Below are positions 6,994-15,630 of a DNA stretch of 64,000 nt, one piece after another. Below the pieces are notes generated by a model, which saw only the letters and a program-made list of their open reading frames with translations, did no database searches and was not told where the DNA came from. Position numbers and translations under genes: made by a program. The stretch covers positions 44,262-108,261 of the forward strand of contig NZ_AMRI01000015.1 in the NCBI RefSeq assembly GCF_000299915.1, written 5' to 3'. This DNA comes from Gallaecimonas xiamenensis 3-C-1. GTDB lineage: Bacteria > Pseudomonadota > Gammaproteobacteria > Enterobacterales > Gallaecimonadaceae. How positions within the stretch are numbered: position 1 is the stretch's first letter; every line of letters begins with the position of its first letter.

Positions 6994-9585
6994 TTAGCTA
7001 CGGCTGTCGGCCAGGAAATCCTGGGCAAAGCGCTGCAGCACGCCGCCGGCCTGATAGATGGCCACCTCTTCGGCGGTATCCAGGCGGCACTGCACCGCCA
7101 CCTCCAGCACCTCGCCGCTGCGGCGGTGTACCACCAGGGTCAGCTGGGCGCCGGGGGTGGGCTGGCCGGTGACATCAAAGGTCTCGGTGCCGTCCAGGGC
7201 CAGGCTGTGGCGGTCGCTGCCAGCCAAGAATTGCAGGGGCAGAACCCCCATGCCGATGAGGTTGGTGCGGTGAATACGCTCGAAGCCCTCGGCCACTATG
7301 GCCTCCACCCCGGCCAGACGCACCCCTTTGGCGGCCCAGTCACGGCTGGAGCCCTGGCCGTAGTCGGCCCCGGCGATGATGCACAGGGGCTGCTTGCGGT
7401 CCATGTAGGTTTCGATGGCTTCCCACATGCGCATTACCTTGCCGTCCGGCTCGACCCGGGCCAGGGAGCCTTGCTGCACCTTGCCGTCCACCACCGCCAT
7501 TTCGTTGATGAGTTTGGGGTTGGCAAAGGTGGCCCGCTGGGCGGTGAGGTGATCGCCCCTGTGGGTGGCGTAGGAGTTAAAGTCCTCTTCAGGCAGGCCC
7601 ATCTTGGCCAGGTATTCGCCGGCGGCGCTGCTGGCCAGGATGGCGTTGGACGGCGATAAGTGGTCGGTGGTGATGTTGTCACCCAACAGCGCCAGGGGCC
7701 GCATACCCTTGAGGCTGCGCTCTCCGGCCAGGGCCCCTTCCCAATAAGGGGGGCGGCGGATATAGGTGCTCATGGGGCGCCAGTCGTACAGTGGCTTTAC
7801 AGCTTGGCCGTAGTCCACTTTCAGGTCGAACATGGGCTGATACACGGCATTGAACTGCTCTGGCTTTACACTGGCCTTGATGATGGCGTCTATCTCGGCG
7901 TCGTCCGGCCAGATGTCCTTCAAGGTCACCGGTTGGCCGTCCGGGCCTGTGCCCAGCACGTCCTTTTCGATATCAAAACGCACGGTACCGGCAATGGCGT
8001 AGGCCACCACCAGCGGCGGCGAGGCCAGGAAAGCCTGCTTGGCGTAGGGATGGATGCGCCCGTCAAAGTTACGGTTACCGGACAGCACCGCAGTGGCGTA
8101 GAGGTCGCGGTCGATGATCTCCTGCTGGATAACCGGGTCCAGGGCGCCGCTCATGCCATTACAGGTGGTGCAGGCAAAGGCGACGATGCCAAAGCCCAGC
8201 TGTTCCAGGTACGGCAGCAAGCCGGACTCTTTCAGGTAGAGCTGCACCGCCTTGGAGCCGGGGGCCAGGGAGCTTTTCACCCAGGGCTTGCGCACCAGGC
8301 CCTTTTCGACGGCGTTTTTCGCCAACAGGCCGGCGGCGATGACGTTACGGGGGTTGGAGGTATTGGTGCAGCTGGTGATGGCGGCGATGATCACGGCGCC
8401 GTCGGGCATCTTGCCCTCTTCTTCTACCCAGCTGCCGGCAATGCCCTGGGCCGCCAAGTCGGCAGTGGCCACCCTTTTATGGGGGTTGGAGGGGCCGGCG
8501 ATGTTGCGCACCACGCTGGAGAGGTCAAAACGCAGCACCCGCTCGAACTGCACCTCGTTAAGGTCGTCACTCCACAGCCCCGCCGTCTTGGCATAGGTTT
8601 CCACCAAGGCTACCTGGCTTTCCTCGCGGCCGGTCAGGCGCAGGTAGTCCAGGGTTTGCTGGTCGATGGAGAACATGGCGGCGGTGGCGCCGTATTCGGG
8701 GGTCATATTGGAGATGGTGGCCCTGTCGCCCAGGGTCAGGTGGGCAGCGCCTTGGCCGAAAAACTCCAGGTAGGCGCCGACCACTTTTTCATTGCGTAAA
8801 AATTCGGTGATGGCCAGCACTATGTCGGTGGCGGTAATGCCGGGGGCCGGTTTACCCAGCAGCTCTACCCCGACGATGTCCGGCAGGCGCATCCAGGAGG
8901 CGCGGCCCAGCATCACGCTTTCGGCCTCCAGGCCCCCTACCCCTACCGCTATTACCCCCAGGGCATCTACGTGGGGGGTGTGGCTGTCGGTACCCACCAG
9001 GGTGTCGGGGAAGGCGACACCGTCCCTGGCCTGAACCACCGGAGACATCTTCTCCAAATTGATCTGGTGCATGATGCCGTTACCCGGGGGGATCACGTCG
9101 ACGTTTTTAAAGGCGGTCTTGCACCAGTTGATGAAATGGAAGCGGTCTTCGTTGCGCCTGTCTTCGATGGCGCGGTTTTTCTCGAAGGCGTCCTTTTCAA
9201 AGCCGGCGTGTTCCACCGCCAGGCTGTGGTCGACGATGAGCTGGGTCGGCACCACAGGGTTGACCTTGGCCGGGTCGCCCCCTTCTTGGGCGATGGCGTC
9301 CCTAAGGCCAGCCAGGTCCACCAGGGCGGTCTGGCCGAGGATGTCGTGGCAGACCACCCGGGCCGGGAACCAGGGGAAGTCGAGGTCGCGCTTGCGGCCG
9401 ATGATCTGCCCCAAGAAGGCGTCCAGCTTGGCCGGATCGGCGCGGCGCACCAGGTTTTCGGCCAGGACCCTGGCGGTATAGGGCAAGGTGGCATAGGCGC
9501 CGGGGGCCAGGGCCTCGACGGCGGCGCGGGTGTCGAAATAATCAAGAGCGGTGCCCGGTAGGGCTTTGCGGTACTGGCTGTTCAT
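6994..9585 (-). CDS. acnD: Fe/S-dependent 2-methylcitrate dehydratase AcnD
   Basis: 863 residues, an aconitase-superfamily enzyme of the AcnD type that dehydrates 2-methylcitrate. Cluster-binding cysteines are visible in ITSCTNTSNPRN (about residue 412) and ACTTCNGMSG (about 473 and 476). The swivelling C-terminal domain contains ADYGQGSSRDWAAKG. AcnD acts with PrpF and replaces PrpD in the methylcitrate cycle. It follows prpC after a 105-base gap that contains a strong hairpin, and precedes prpF. Confidence 0.96.
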   Translation of the reverse strand: MNSQYRKALPGTALDYFDTRAAVEALAPGAYATLPYTARVLAENLVRRADPAKLDAFLGQIIGRKRDLDFPWFPARVVCHDILGQTALVDLAGLRDAIAQEGGDPAKVNPVVPTQLIVDHSLAVEHAGFEKDAFEKNRAIEDRRNEDRFHFINWCKTAFKNVDVIPPGNGIMHQINLEKMSPVVQARDGVAFPDTLVGTDSHTPHVDALGVIAVGVGGLEAESVMLGRASWMRLPDIVGVELLGKPAPGITATDIVLAITEFLRNEKVVGAYLEFFGQGAAHLTLGDRATISNMTPEYGATAAMFSIDQQTLDYLRLTGREESQVALVETYAKTAGLWSDDLNEVQFERVLRFDLSSVVRNIAGPSNPHKRVATADLAAQGIAGSWVEEEGKMPDGAVIIAAITSCTNTSNPRNVIAAGLLAKNAVEKGLVRKPWVKSSLAPGSKAVQLYLKESGLLPYLEQLGFGIVAFACTTCNGMSGALDPVIQQEIIDRDLYATAVLSGNRNFDGRIHPYAKQAFLASPPLVVAYAIAGTVRFDIEKDVLGTGPDGQPVTLKDIWPDDAEIDAIIKASVKPEQFNAVYQPMFDLKVDYGQAVKPLYDWRPMSTYIRRPPYWEGALAGERSLKGMRPLALLGDNITTDHLSPSNAILASSAAGEYLAKMGLPEEDFNSYATHRGDHLTAQRATFANPKLINEMAVVDGKVQQGSLARVEPDGKVMRMWEAIETYMDRKQPLCIIAGADYGQGSSRDWAAKGVRLAGVEAIVAEGFERIHRTNLIGMGVLPLQFLAGSDRHSLALDGTETFDVTGQPTPGAQLTLVVHRRSGEVLEVAVQCRLDTAEEVAIYQAGGVLQRFAQDFLADSRS

Positions 9586-9666
9586 GCCGAAGGTCCATCA
9601 CCAAGAATGCATTGAAGCTGGGCGGGGCTTGGGCCCCTGTCAAGAGCCACCCGCCCAAGGGGATAA

Positions 9667-9686
9667 AGGCGGCCCTTGGGCCGCCT
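9667..9686. repeat. Intercistronic hairpin between prpC and acnD
   Basis: AGGCGGCCC and GGGCCGCCT are perfect arms with a two-base centre, starting four bases after the prpC stop. On the minus strand only TTT follows, so it is a weak terminator at best and may be an mRNA stabiliser or processing element that sets different levels of prpBC and acnD-prpF. Confidence 0.5.
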
Positions 9687-9690
9687 GTGG

Positions 9691-10818
9691 TTAACCGCGC
9701 TCAGCCAGGGGCACAAAGTCCCTGGGGGCCGGCCCGGTGTAGTCGGCCGAGGGGCGGATGATGCGGTTGTTGGCCCGCTGTTCCATGACGTGGGCGGTCC
9801 AGCCGGACACCCTGGAGCACACGAAGATGGGGGTGAACAGCTTGGTGGGAATGCCCATGTAGTGGTAGGCGCTGGCATGGAAGAAGTCGGCGTTGGGGAA
9901 CAGTTTTTTCTGGTCCCACATAAACTGCTCTGTGGCCACCGACACCCGATAGAGGCGGTCGTCGCCGAATTGGTCGGCCAGGGCCTTGGACCATTCCTTG
10001 ATCACGGCGTTGCGCGGGTCTTTGGTGCGGTACACCGCATGGCCAAAGCCCATGATCTTTTCCTTGCTGGCCAGCATGGCGCTGAGCCTGTCCACCGCTT
10101 CGGCTTCGGACTGCCAGTTTTCGATCATGGCCATGGCCATTTCGTTGGCGCCGCCGTGCAGCGGGCCGCGCAGGGAGCCGATGGCGGCGGTGACGCACGA
10201 ATGCATGTCCGACAACGTGGAAGCGCAGACCCGGGCGGTGAAGGTGGAGGCGTTGAACTCGTGCTCGGCGTAGAGAATGAGGGACACGTTCATCACCTGC
10301 TCGTGCAGGGCGCTGGGCAGCTTGCCGTGCAGGGTGGCCAGGAAGTGGCCGCCGATGCTGTCGGCGTTGGAGTCGGTGTCGATGCGCACGCCATCATGGC
10401 TAAAGCGGTACCAGTAGTTGATGATGCCGGGGAAGCAGGCCAGCATGCGGTCGGCCACGTCCATCTCCTGGCTAAAATCCCCTTCCTGTTCCAGGTTGCC
10501 CAGCACCGAACAGCCGCTGCGCAGCACATCCATGGGGTGGGCGTCGGCAGGGATCTTCTCCAGCACCTCGCACAATACCTGGGGCAGCTTGCGCTGGCCC
10601 TTGAGCTTGGCCTTGTAGGCAGCCAGTTGGCCCTGGCTGGGCAGTTCGCCCCGCAGCAGCAGGTAGGCCACTTCTTCAAAGCAGGCCTTGGCGGCCAGGG
10701 TTTCGATGTCGTAACCGCGATAATGCAGGCCATTGCCGGCGGTACCGACGGTACAGATGCTGGTTTGTCCGGCGACCTGGCCCCGCAGGCCTGCGCCACC
10801 CAAAGCTTTATCGACCAT
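9691..10818 (-). CDS. prpC: 2-methylcitrate synthase PrpC
   Basis: 375 residues of the citrate-synthase family, short as in 2-methylcitrate synthases. The N-terminus ([16 protein letters not shown]) and the catalytic-region motif [13 protein letters not shown] at about residues 257-269 fit PrpC, which condenses propionyl-CoA with oxaloacetate. It starts 14 bases after the prpB stop codon, so the two are tightly co-transcribed. A hairpin separates it from acnD. Confidence 0.96.
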   Translation of the reverse strand: MVDKALGGAGLRGQVAGQTSICTVGTAGNGLHYRGYDIETLAAKACFEEVAYLLLRGELPSQGQLAAYKAKLKGQRKLPQVLCEVLEKIPADAHPMDVLRSGCSVLGNLEQEGDFSQEMDVADRMLACFPGIINYWYRFSHDGVRIDTDSNADSIGGHFLATLHGKLPSALHEQVMNVSLILYAEHEFNASTFTARVCASTLSDMHSCVTAAIGSLRGPLHGGANEMAMAMIENWQSEAEAVDRLSAMLASKEKIMGFGHAVYRTKDPRNAVIKEWSKALADQFGDDRLYRVSVATEQFMWDQKKLFPNADFFHASAYHYMGIPTKLFTPIFVCSRVSGWTAHVMEQRANNRIIRPSADYTGPAPRDFVPLAERG

Positions 10819-10832
10819 GATGTGCGTCCTTT

Positions 10833-11705
10833 TTATTTGTCTTTGGCGAAGAGGGCGTCGAGCTTCTGCTCGTAGCTGTGGTAGTTGAGGAACTCGTAGA
10901 GCTCGCTGCGGGTTTGCATGGTGTCCACCACGGCGTTCTGGTGGCCATCGCGCAGCAGCGCCTCGAATACCTTGAAGGCGGCGGCATTAGCGGCGCGAAA
11001 CGCCGACAAGGGATAGAGCACCATGTCTACGCCGTGCTGGGCTAAGAGATCCTTGTGAAAGAGTTCGGTCTGGCCAAACTCGGTCATGTTGGCCAATACC
11101 GGCACCCCCACGGCAGCTTTGATCTGGTCGTAATGGCTCAGATCGGTCATGGCTTCGGCAAAGATCATGTCGGCGCCGGCTTCCACGTAGGCCGCAGCCC
11201 GGTCGATGGCGGCATTGAGGCCTTCTACGGCCAGGGCGTCGGTGCGGGCCATTACCACGAAGTTGCTGTCCTGGCGGGCGTCAACGGCGGCCTTGATGCG
11301 ATCCTGCATCTCGGCGGTGGACACCACCTCTTTACCGGGCCTGTGGCCACAGCGCTTCTGGCTCACTTGATCTTCCATGTGCACCGCTGCTACCCCTGCC
11401 CTTTCCATGGCCTTGACGGTGCGAGCAATGTTGAAGGCGCCGCCCCAACCCACATCGATATCCACCAGCAGTGGCAGGTCGACGGCGCCGGTAATGCGCT
11501 CGGCGTCGGTCACGACATCGTTAAGGGTGGTGATGGCCAAGTCTGGTAGGCCAAAGCTGGCGTTGGCCACGCCGGCGCCGGACAGGTAAAGGGCTTTAAA
11601 ACCGGCGGTTTTGGCCATCAGCGCCATGTAGGCGTTGATGGTGCCGGCGATTTGCAGGGGCTGCTCTGTGGCAACCAGCTCGCGAAAGCGGCGTCCCTGA
11701 GACAT
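10833..11705 (-). CDS. prpB: Methylisocitrate lyase PrpB
   Basis: 290 residues of the isocitrate lyase/PEP mutase superfamily. The signature [12 protein letters not shown] lies near residues 117-128, and VDIDVGWGG precedes it. The enzyme cleaves 2-methylisocitrate to pyruvate and succinate, ending the methylcitrate cycle for propionate. It is the first gene of the operon. No GntR, LysR or sigma-54 PrpR regulator gene is adjacent, which is unusual; the 172-base region shared with letA carries several palindromes that could bind a distant regulator. Confidence 0.96.
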   Translation of the reverse strand: MSQGRRFRELVATEQPLQIAGTINAYMALMAKTAGFKALYLSGAGVANASFGLPDLAITTLNDVVTDAERITGAVDLPLLVDIDVGWGGAFNIARTVKAMERAGVAAVHMEDQVSQKRCGHRPGKEVVSTAEMQDRIKAAVDARQDSNFVVMARTDALAVEGLNAAIDRAAAYVEAGADMIFAEAMTDLSHYDQIKAAVGVPVLANMTEFGQTELFHKDLLAQHGVDMVLYPLSAFRAANAAAFKVFEALLRDGHQNAVVDTMQTRSELYEFLNYHSYEQKLDALFAKDK

Positions 11706-11766
11706 GACAAACCTCGTATCCTGGGTTAACTGCCCCCAGGCTAAATCCCCTTTACGTTAACGTCAA

Positions 11767-11799
11767 CCTATACCAAGGGCCTATGAAGACAGTCTGTCT
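11767..11799 (-). promoter_or_regulatory. Candidate prpB promoter with upstream palindrome
   Basis: An extended -10 (TGG-TATAGG, 11775 to 11767 on the minus strand) predicts a start near 11760. A perfect palindrome AGACAG-T-CTGTCT at 11787-11799 is centred about 33 bases upstream of that start, and ACGTTAACGT at 11754-11763 lies at the start itself. They are plausible operator sites for an unlinked prp regulator; the identity is inference. Confidence 0.4.
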
Positions 11800-11839
11800 C
11801 ACCCCAGCACTTGAGGGGGATGCGCTGAGCAGATAGCAT

Positions 11840-11873
11840 GGGCCTAATGTCGCGGGTAGCGACGTCTAGGCCC
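11840..11873 (+). promoter_or_regulatory. Inverted repeat over the letA start region
   Basis: Outer arms GGGCCTA/TAGGCCC and inner arms GTCGC/GCGAC around the loop GGGTA make a 12-pair hairpin or operator. The right arm contains the only Shine-Dalgarno-like AGG (11868-11870 region) before the letA ATG. A TTGAGG-N17-TAGCAT promoter candidate (11811-11839) ends at its left edge. Confidence 0.45.
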
Positions 11874-11877
11874 TTCC

Positions 11878-13086
11878 ATGTCCGAACCCCAATTGGTCTG
11901 CCCTTATTGCCAGCTGCAAATGAGCGGCTGCGTGCTCGATACCAGCCACAACGCCTGGTGCCCCCGTTGCAACAGTGCCATTGCCGAAGGCCCACACCTG
12001 GCGGTGCCCTGGATGGTGTCCTTGGCCTTGGTGTTGCTGACGGCCAGTCTGGGCCTGCTGGCCCTGCCCCTGGTGGATTTTGAAGTGCTGGGCATAGAAA
12101 CCAAGGCCACCCTGCTGGGGGGCATCATTACCCTGGCCCAGGAGGGCCAGTGGATCCCCAGCCTGATGGTGTTTTTCTGCGCCCTGGCCGCCCCGGTGCT
12201 GCTGTCTGTGTTGCTGCTGTTCGTGATTTTCGGACCGGACGGTTACATGCGCCGCCAGAGCCTGGTGGCCCTGGGGTATCTCAAAGAATGGTGCATGCTG
12301 GATATCCTGCTGGTGGGGCTTTGTGTGTCCATGGTCAAACTGGCCGAGCTTGGGGACCTGGAACTGGGGGCCGGTATGGCCTGCCTGACCTTGGGGCAAC
12401 TGGCCATGGCCGCCCTGGTGCAGGGCGTTCGGCCGGTGGTGCTGTGGCAGAGCATTGCCGAACAGCCCATGACCCCCATCAAGGGGCTGCGCGCCTGCCC
12501 CCGCTGCCATGCTTTAAGTGTCGCCAGCGCCCACCACTGTTGGCGCTGTCACAAGGTACTGGAAAGCCGGCCAACCTCCGGCAGGCGCTTTTGCTGGGTG
12601 CTGCTGCTGGCCTCCACCATCTTGCTGGTGCCGGCCAACGTGCTGCCCATCACCTATACCACCTCTTTTGGCTCCACCAGCCCCGACACCATCTTCTCGG
12701 GGGTCGTCACCCTCTACAGTGCCGGCAGCCCGGTGATCGCCGCCATCGTCTTCCTGGCCTCGGTGGTGGTGCCCATCGGCAAGATCATCATGATGGGACA
12801 GATCCTCTATTGGAGCCGCAGCAGCACCATGGATGCCAAGCGGGCCCATAAACTGTTTCGCCTGGTGCATTTCATCGGCCGCTGGTCGATGTTGGATATT
12901 TTCGTGATCGCCATTATGGTTACCCTTGTGGATCAAGGACTTTTGTCCCAGTTCCAGGTGGGGCCGGCGGCCACGCCTTTTGCGCTTGTAGTGGTGCTGA
13001 CCATGGTCGCTGCCATGCGCTTCGATACCCGTTGGTTATGGATCCAAGATGAAAAAAACCGCCGTCAAACTGATGGACAAACCTGA
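11878..13086 (+). CDS. letA: PqiA-family inner-membrane protein LetA (YebS)
   Basis: 402 residues with two PqiA modules. Each begins with a zinc-ribbon-like cysteine set: CPYC at 8-11 with CPRC at 34-37, and CPRC near 206 with CWRC near 222. Each is followed by about four membrane helices. LetA partners with the periplasmic MCE tunnel LetB in moving lipids between inner and outer membranes. letB starts inside the 3' end of this gene (38-base overlap), so they are translationally coupled. The letA-letB-rsmF order is the same as E. coli yebS-yebT-yebU. Confidence 0.94.
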   Translation: MSEPQLVCPYCQLQMSGCVLDTSHNAWCPRCNSAIAEGPHLAVPWMVSLALVLLTASLGLLALPLVDFEVLGIETKATLLGGIITLAQEGQWIPSLMVFFCALAAPVLLSVLLLFVIFGPDGYMRRQSLVALGYLKEWCMLDILLVGLCVSMVKLAELGDLELGAGMACLTLGQLAMAALVQGVRPVVLWQSIAEQPMTPIKGLRACPRCHALSVASAHHCWRCHKVLESRPTSGRRFCWVLLLASTILLVPANVLPITYTTSFGSTSPDTIFSGVVTLYSAGSPVIAAIVFLASVVVPIGKIIMMGQILYWSRSSTMDAKRAHKLFRLVHFIGRWSMLDIFVIAIMVTLVDQGLLSQFQVGPAATPFALVVVLTMVAAMRFDTRWLWIQDEKNRRQTDGQT

Positions 13087-15580
13087 CGTCCGCAAGGTCA
13101 AGCGCCTTTCCCTGGTGTGGGTGGTGCCCTTGGTGGCCCTGGCCCTGGCGGGTTACCTCATCTATCAGCAGTTTGTGGAGCGGGGCCTGTCCTTGACCCT
13201 GGCTTTCCCCGAAGCCAAAGGTCTGGTGCCGGGTAAGACCGAACTGCGCTACCAGGGCTTTAAGGTGGGGGTGGTAAGCCACCTGAGTTTTGACGCCCAA
13301 AGTGGCCAGTTCAACGCCCACATCAGCGCCATGCGCGACTTGGAACCCCTGTTAAAGGAAAACACCCAGTTCTGGCTGGTTAAGCCCAAGGCCAGTCTGT
13401 TGGGGGTATCGGGCCTCGACACCTTGCTGTCCGGCAATTACATCGCCATGCTGCCCGGCGACGGCAAGGGCCGGCGCCATTTTGTGGCCAGGCGCACCCC
13501 GCCCCCCGAGCCGGTGCCGGACGGCGTCTTTATGGTGGAACTGGCCCTTCGCAACCTCGGTTCCCTGTCGGAAGGCTCCCCCGTCTATTACCGGCGGGTG
13601 CCCATAGGGGAAGTGCACAGCTACCGCCTGGACAAAGAAGCGGGTGCCGTGGTGCTGCAGCTGACCTTCAATGAAAACTATGCCGACCTGGTGCGCCGGG
13701 ACAGCCACTTCAAGGATGTGTCCGGCATCAAGGTTCAAGCGGATCTGTCCGGCATCAAGGTGGACAGCCAGGGCCTGGTGCCCATGTTGACCGGCGGCCT
13801 GCTGATGGACTCCCCTGGTCAGTCCCCCAAGGCCGACTACGGCCAACGCTTTGTGCTGGCCCAGGAAAGGCGTTTTAACCACCAGGTACACCTTAACCTG
13901 CAAAACCCCACTTACCTGCCCAAGGGCACCCCCATCATCGCCCGTCAGAAGGTGATAGGAGAAGTGGTAGACAGCAACGACTCAGGGGTACTTTTGGGGT
14001 TCAATGACCAACCCATGGACCCCTTCTATGCCTGGGTCGCCGAGCGTAGCCTTAAGGATCTGCAGGTCGAAACCCTGCTCCACCCCCGCTATGTGCGCCT
14101 GCTCCAAGGCATGGATGGTCGCCACCTGCTGCACAACACTCCGCCCCTGCCGGGGCCGGCGGACAGTGAACTCTTGGTCAGGGTGTTGAGTCCCCGTAAG
14201 GTGGCGGATGGCACCCCTATCCAGTACAAGGGCTTTACTGTAGGGGAAGTCATCTACAGTCACCTGGATGGGGACAAGGCCTATGCGGAGCTCAGTATCC
14301 AAAACGCCTACCGGCACCTGGTCACCAAGGATGCCCAATTCAGCTCGGCCCAGCCGTTACGGGTCGACGCCAGCTTTCAAAAGTTCAAACTGTCGGCAGA
14401 GCCTTTGGAAAACTGGTGGCAAGGCGCCATCGAGCTGAGCCCCGGGCAGCAGGAGGCAGCGCCCTATAACAGCCTTTTCGAGCTGGACAAGGACAGCAGC
14501 CAACCCATGCAGCAGCTGACCTTGACCGCCACCCCTCCCCAATCATTGCCCGCCGGCACCCCGGTACGCCGCTCAGGGTTCACCGTAGGCCAGGTGCTGG
14601 ACAGCAGCTTGGACAGCGGCGGCCAGTCCTCCAGCATCCGTATTGCCGTCAGGAAAGACATCCCATTGGATGGGCGCGCCCGTTTTTACTGGCAGGCACC
14701 CCTATCGGTTAACGCCAGCCTCAAGGGCCTGTCGGTGAAGGTGCCGGATCTGGAAAGTGCCCTGGCCGGCTCCATCATCCTGGCCGATACCGGTAACAAG
14801 CAGGCCAAGGTCAGCCATGTGCTCTATCCCGACAAGGACAGCGCCCTGGTGCTGGGCCCTCTGGTGCAGCTTTGGGTGCCAGCCGACACCGAGATCCAGG
14901 CCGGTGTGCCCATCAAGTACCTGGGTTACAAGGTAGGGGAAGTCAAAACGGTCACCGACGTGGACGACGGCCGCCAATTGCAGCTGGCCTTCGATGGGGA
15001 ACTGGCCAAGCGCTTTGGCCGCAAGGGTAGTCAGTTCAGCCTGGTTACCCCCAGTCTGTCCCTGGCGGGGATCTCCCACCTCGACGCCCTGTTGGGCACT
15101 TATCTGGCGGTGATGCCCGCAAAGGACAAGCAAGCCCCGGTGCAGCTGGCTTTCACACTGTCCCCGGCCCTCTACCCTCATAAGGAAGTGGTTCTGGCGG
15201 CTCCCAGTGCAGCCAGCCTGGTGCCCGGCGCCCCGGTCTGGTACCGGGATCTGCCGGTAGGAGAAGTGCTGGATATCAGCCTGATGCCGTCCGGTGACGG
15301 TGTCTTTATCCGCCTCGCCATCCGCGACCAAGCCGCCGCCTGGGTAACCAGCCGCAGCCGCTTCTGGCTCAAGGCCGGCTTTAAGGCCAGTTTTGGCTTC
15401 CTGGACGGCTTCCAGGTGGAGGCCAATACCCTGCAAAGCATCGCCCAGGGCGGTATCCAGTTCGCCACCCAAGGGGGCGGTCAGGCCATAGTCAGCCCCC
15501 TGCCTCTGGAACCCCTGGCGCCTGACGGCTGGCTGGACTGGTCTCCGGAATGGCCGGCCCAACCGGCCGCCGTCGACTAG
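13049..15580 (+). CDS. letB: Seven-MCE-domain lipid transport tunnel LetB (YebT)
   Basis: 843 residues (E. coli LetB is 877). An N-terminal membrane anchor (about 20-42) is followed by seven MCE domains, each recognisable by a G-x-P/V-x-x-x-x-x-V-G-E/V signature, beginning near residues 46, 160, 280, 375, 490, 605 and 720. LetB forms a stacked-ring tunnel spanning the periplasm for phospholipid transport. An alternative start is Met at 13073; 13049 is preferred only by length. rsmF starts 50 bases downstream behind its own promoter-like element. Confidence 0.94.
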   Translation: MKKTAVKLMDKPDVRKVKRLSLVWVVPLVALALAGYLIYQQFVERGLSLTLAFPEAKGLVPGKTELRYQGFKVGVVSHLSFDAQSGQFNAHISAMRDLEPLLKENTQFWLVKPKASLLGVSGLDTLLSGNYIAMLPGDGKGRRHFVARRTPPPEPVPDGVFMVELALRNLGSLSEGSPVYYRRVPIGEVHSYRLDKEAGAVVLQLTFNENYADLVRRDSHFKDVSGIKVQADLSGIKVDSQGLVPMLTGGLLMDSPGQSPKADYGQRFVLAQERRFNHQVHLNLQNPTYLPKGTPIIARQKVIGEVVDSNDSGVLLGFNDQPMDPFYAWVAERSLKDLQVETLLHPRYVRLLQGMDGRHLLHNTPPLPGPADSELLVRVLSPRKVADGTPIQYKGFTVGEVIYSHLDGDKAYAELSIQNAYRHLVTKDAQFSSAQPLRVDASFQKFKLSAEPLENWWQGAIELSPGQQEAAPYNSLFELDKDSSQPMQQLTLTATPPQSLPAGTPVRRSGFTVGQVLDSSLDSGGQSSSIRIAVRKDIPLDGRARFYWQAPLSVNASLKGLSVKVPDLESALAGSIILADTGNKQAKVSHVLYPDKDSALVLGPLVQLWVPADTEIQAGVPIKYLGYKVGEVKTVTDVDDGRQLQLAFDGELAKRFGRKGSQFSLVTPSLSLAGISHLDALLGTYLAVMPAKDKQAPVQLAFTLSPALYPHKEVVLAAPSAASLVPGAPVWYRDLPVGEVLDISLMPSGDGVFIRLAIRDQAAAWVTSRSRFWLKAGFKASFGFLDGFQVEANTLQSIAQGGIQFATQGGGQAIVSPLPLEPLAPDGWLDWSPEWPAQPAAVD

Positions 15581-15589
15581 GGCTTTTTT

Positions 15590-15627
15590 TGGTACAATCT
15601 CGGGCTGGAGTTCCCTGCCCGAGATTG
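15590..15627 (+). promoter_or_regulatory. Extended -10 promoter overlapped by an 11-bp inverted repeat before rsmF
   Basis: TGG-TACAAT (15590-15598) is an extended -10 element. It overlaps CAATCTCGGGC (15595-15605), which is perfectly repeated in inverse as GCCCGAGATTG (15617-15627) after an 11-base spacer. The right arm ends three bases before the rsmF GTG and contains the only plausible Shine-Dalgarno (GAGA). The element could be a DNA operator or, on read-through letB mRNA, a hairpin closing the rsmF start. Confidence 0.55.
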
Positions 15628-15630
15628 TCC

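Noticed and set aside
15550..15630. N-terminal extension of RsmF
   Set aside because: The frame stays open into letB, but the extra residues have no family similarity and the conserved start VHTKVYLPDAF begins at the GTG at 15631.
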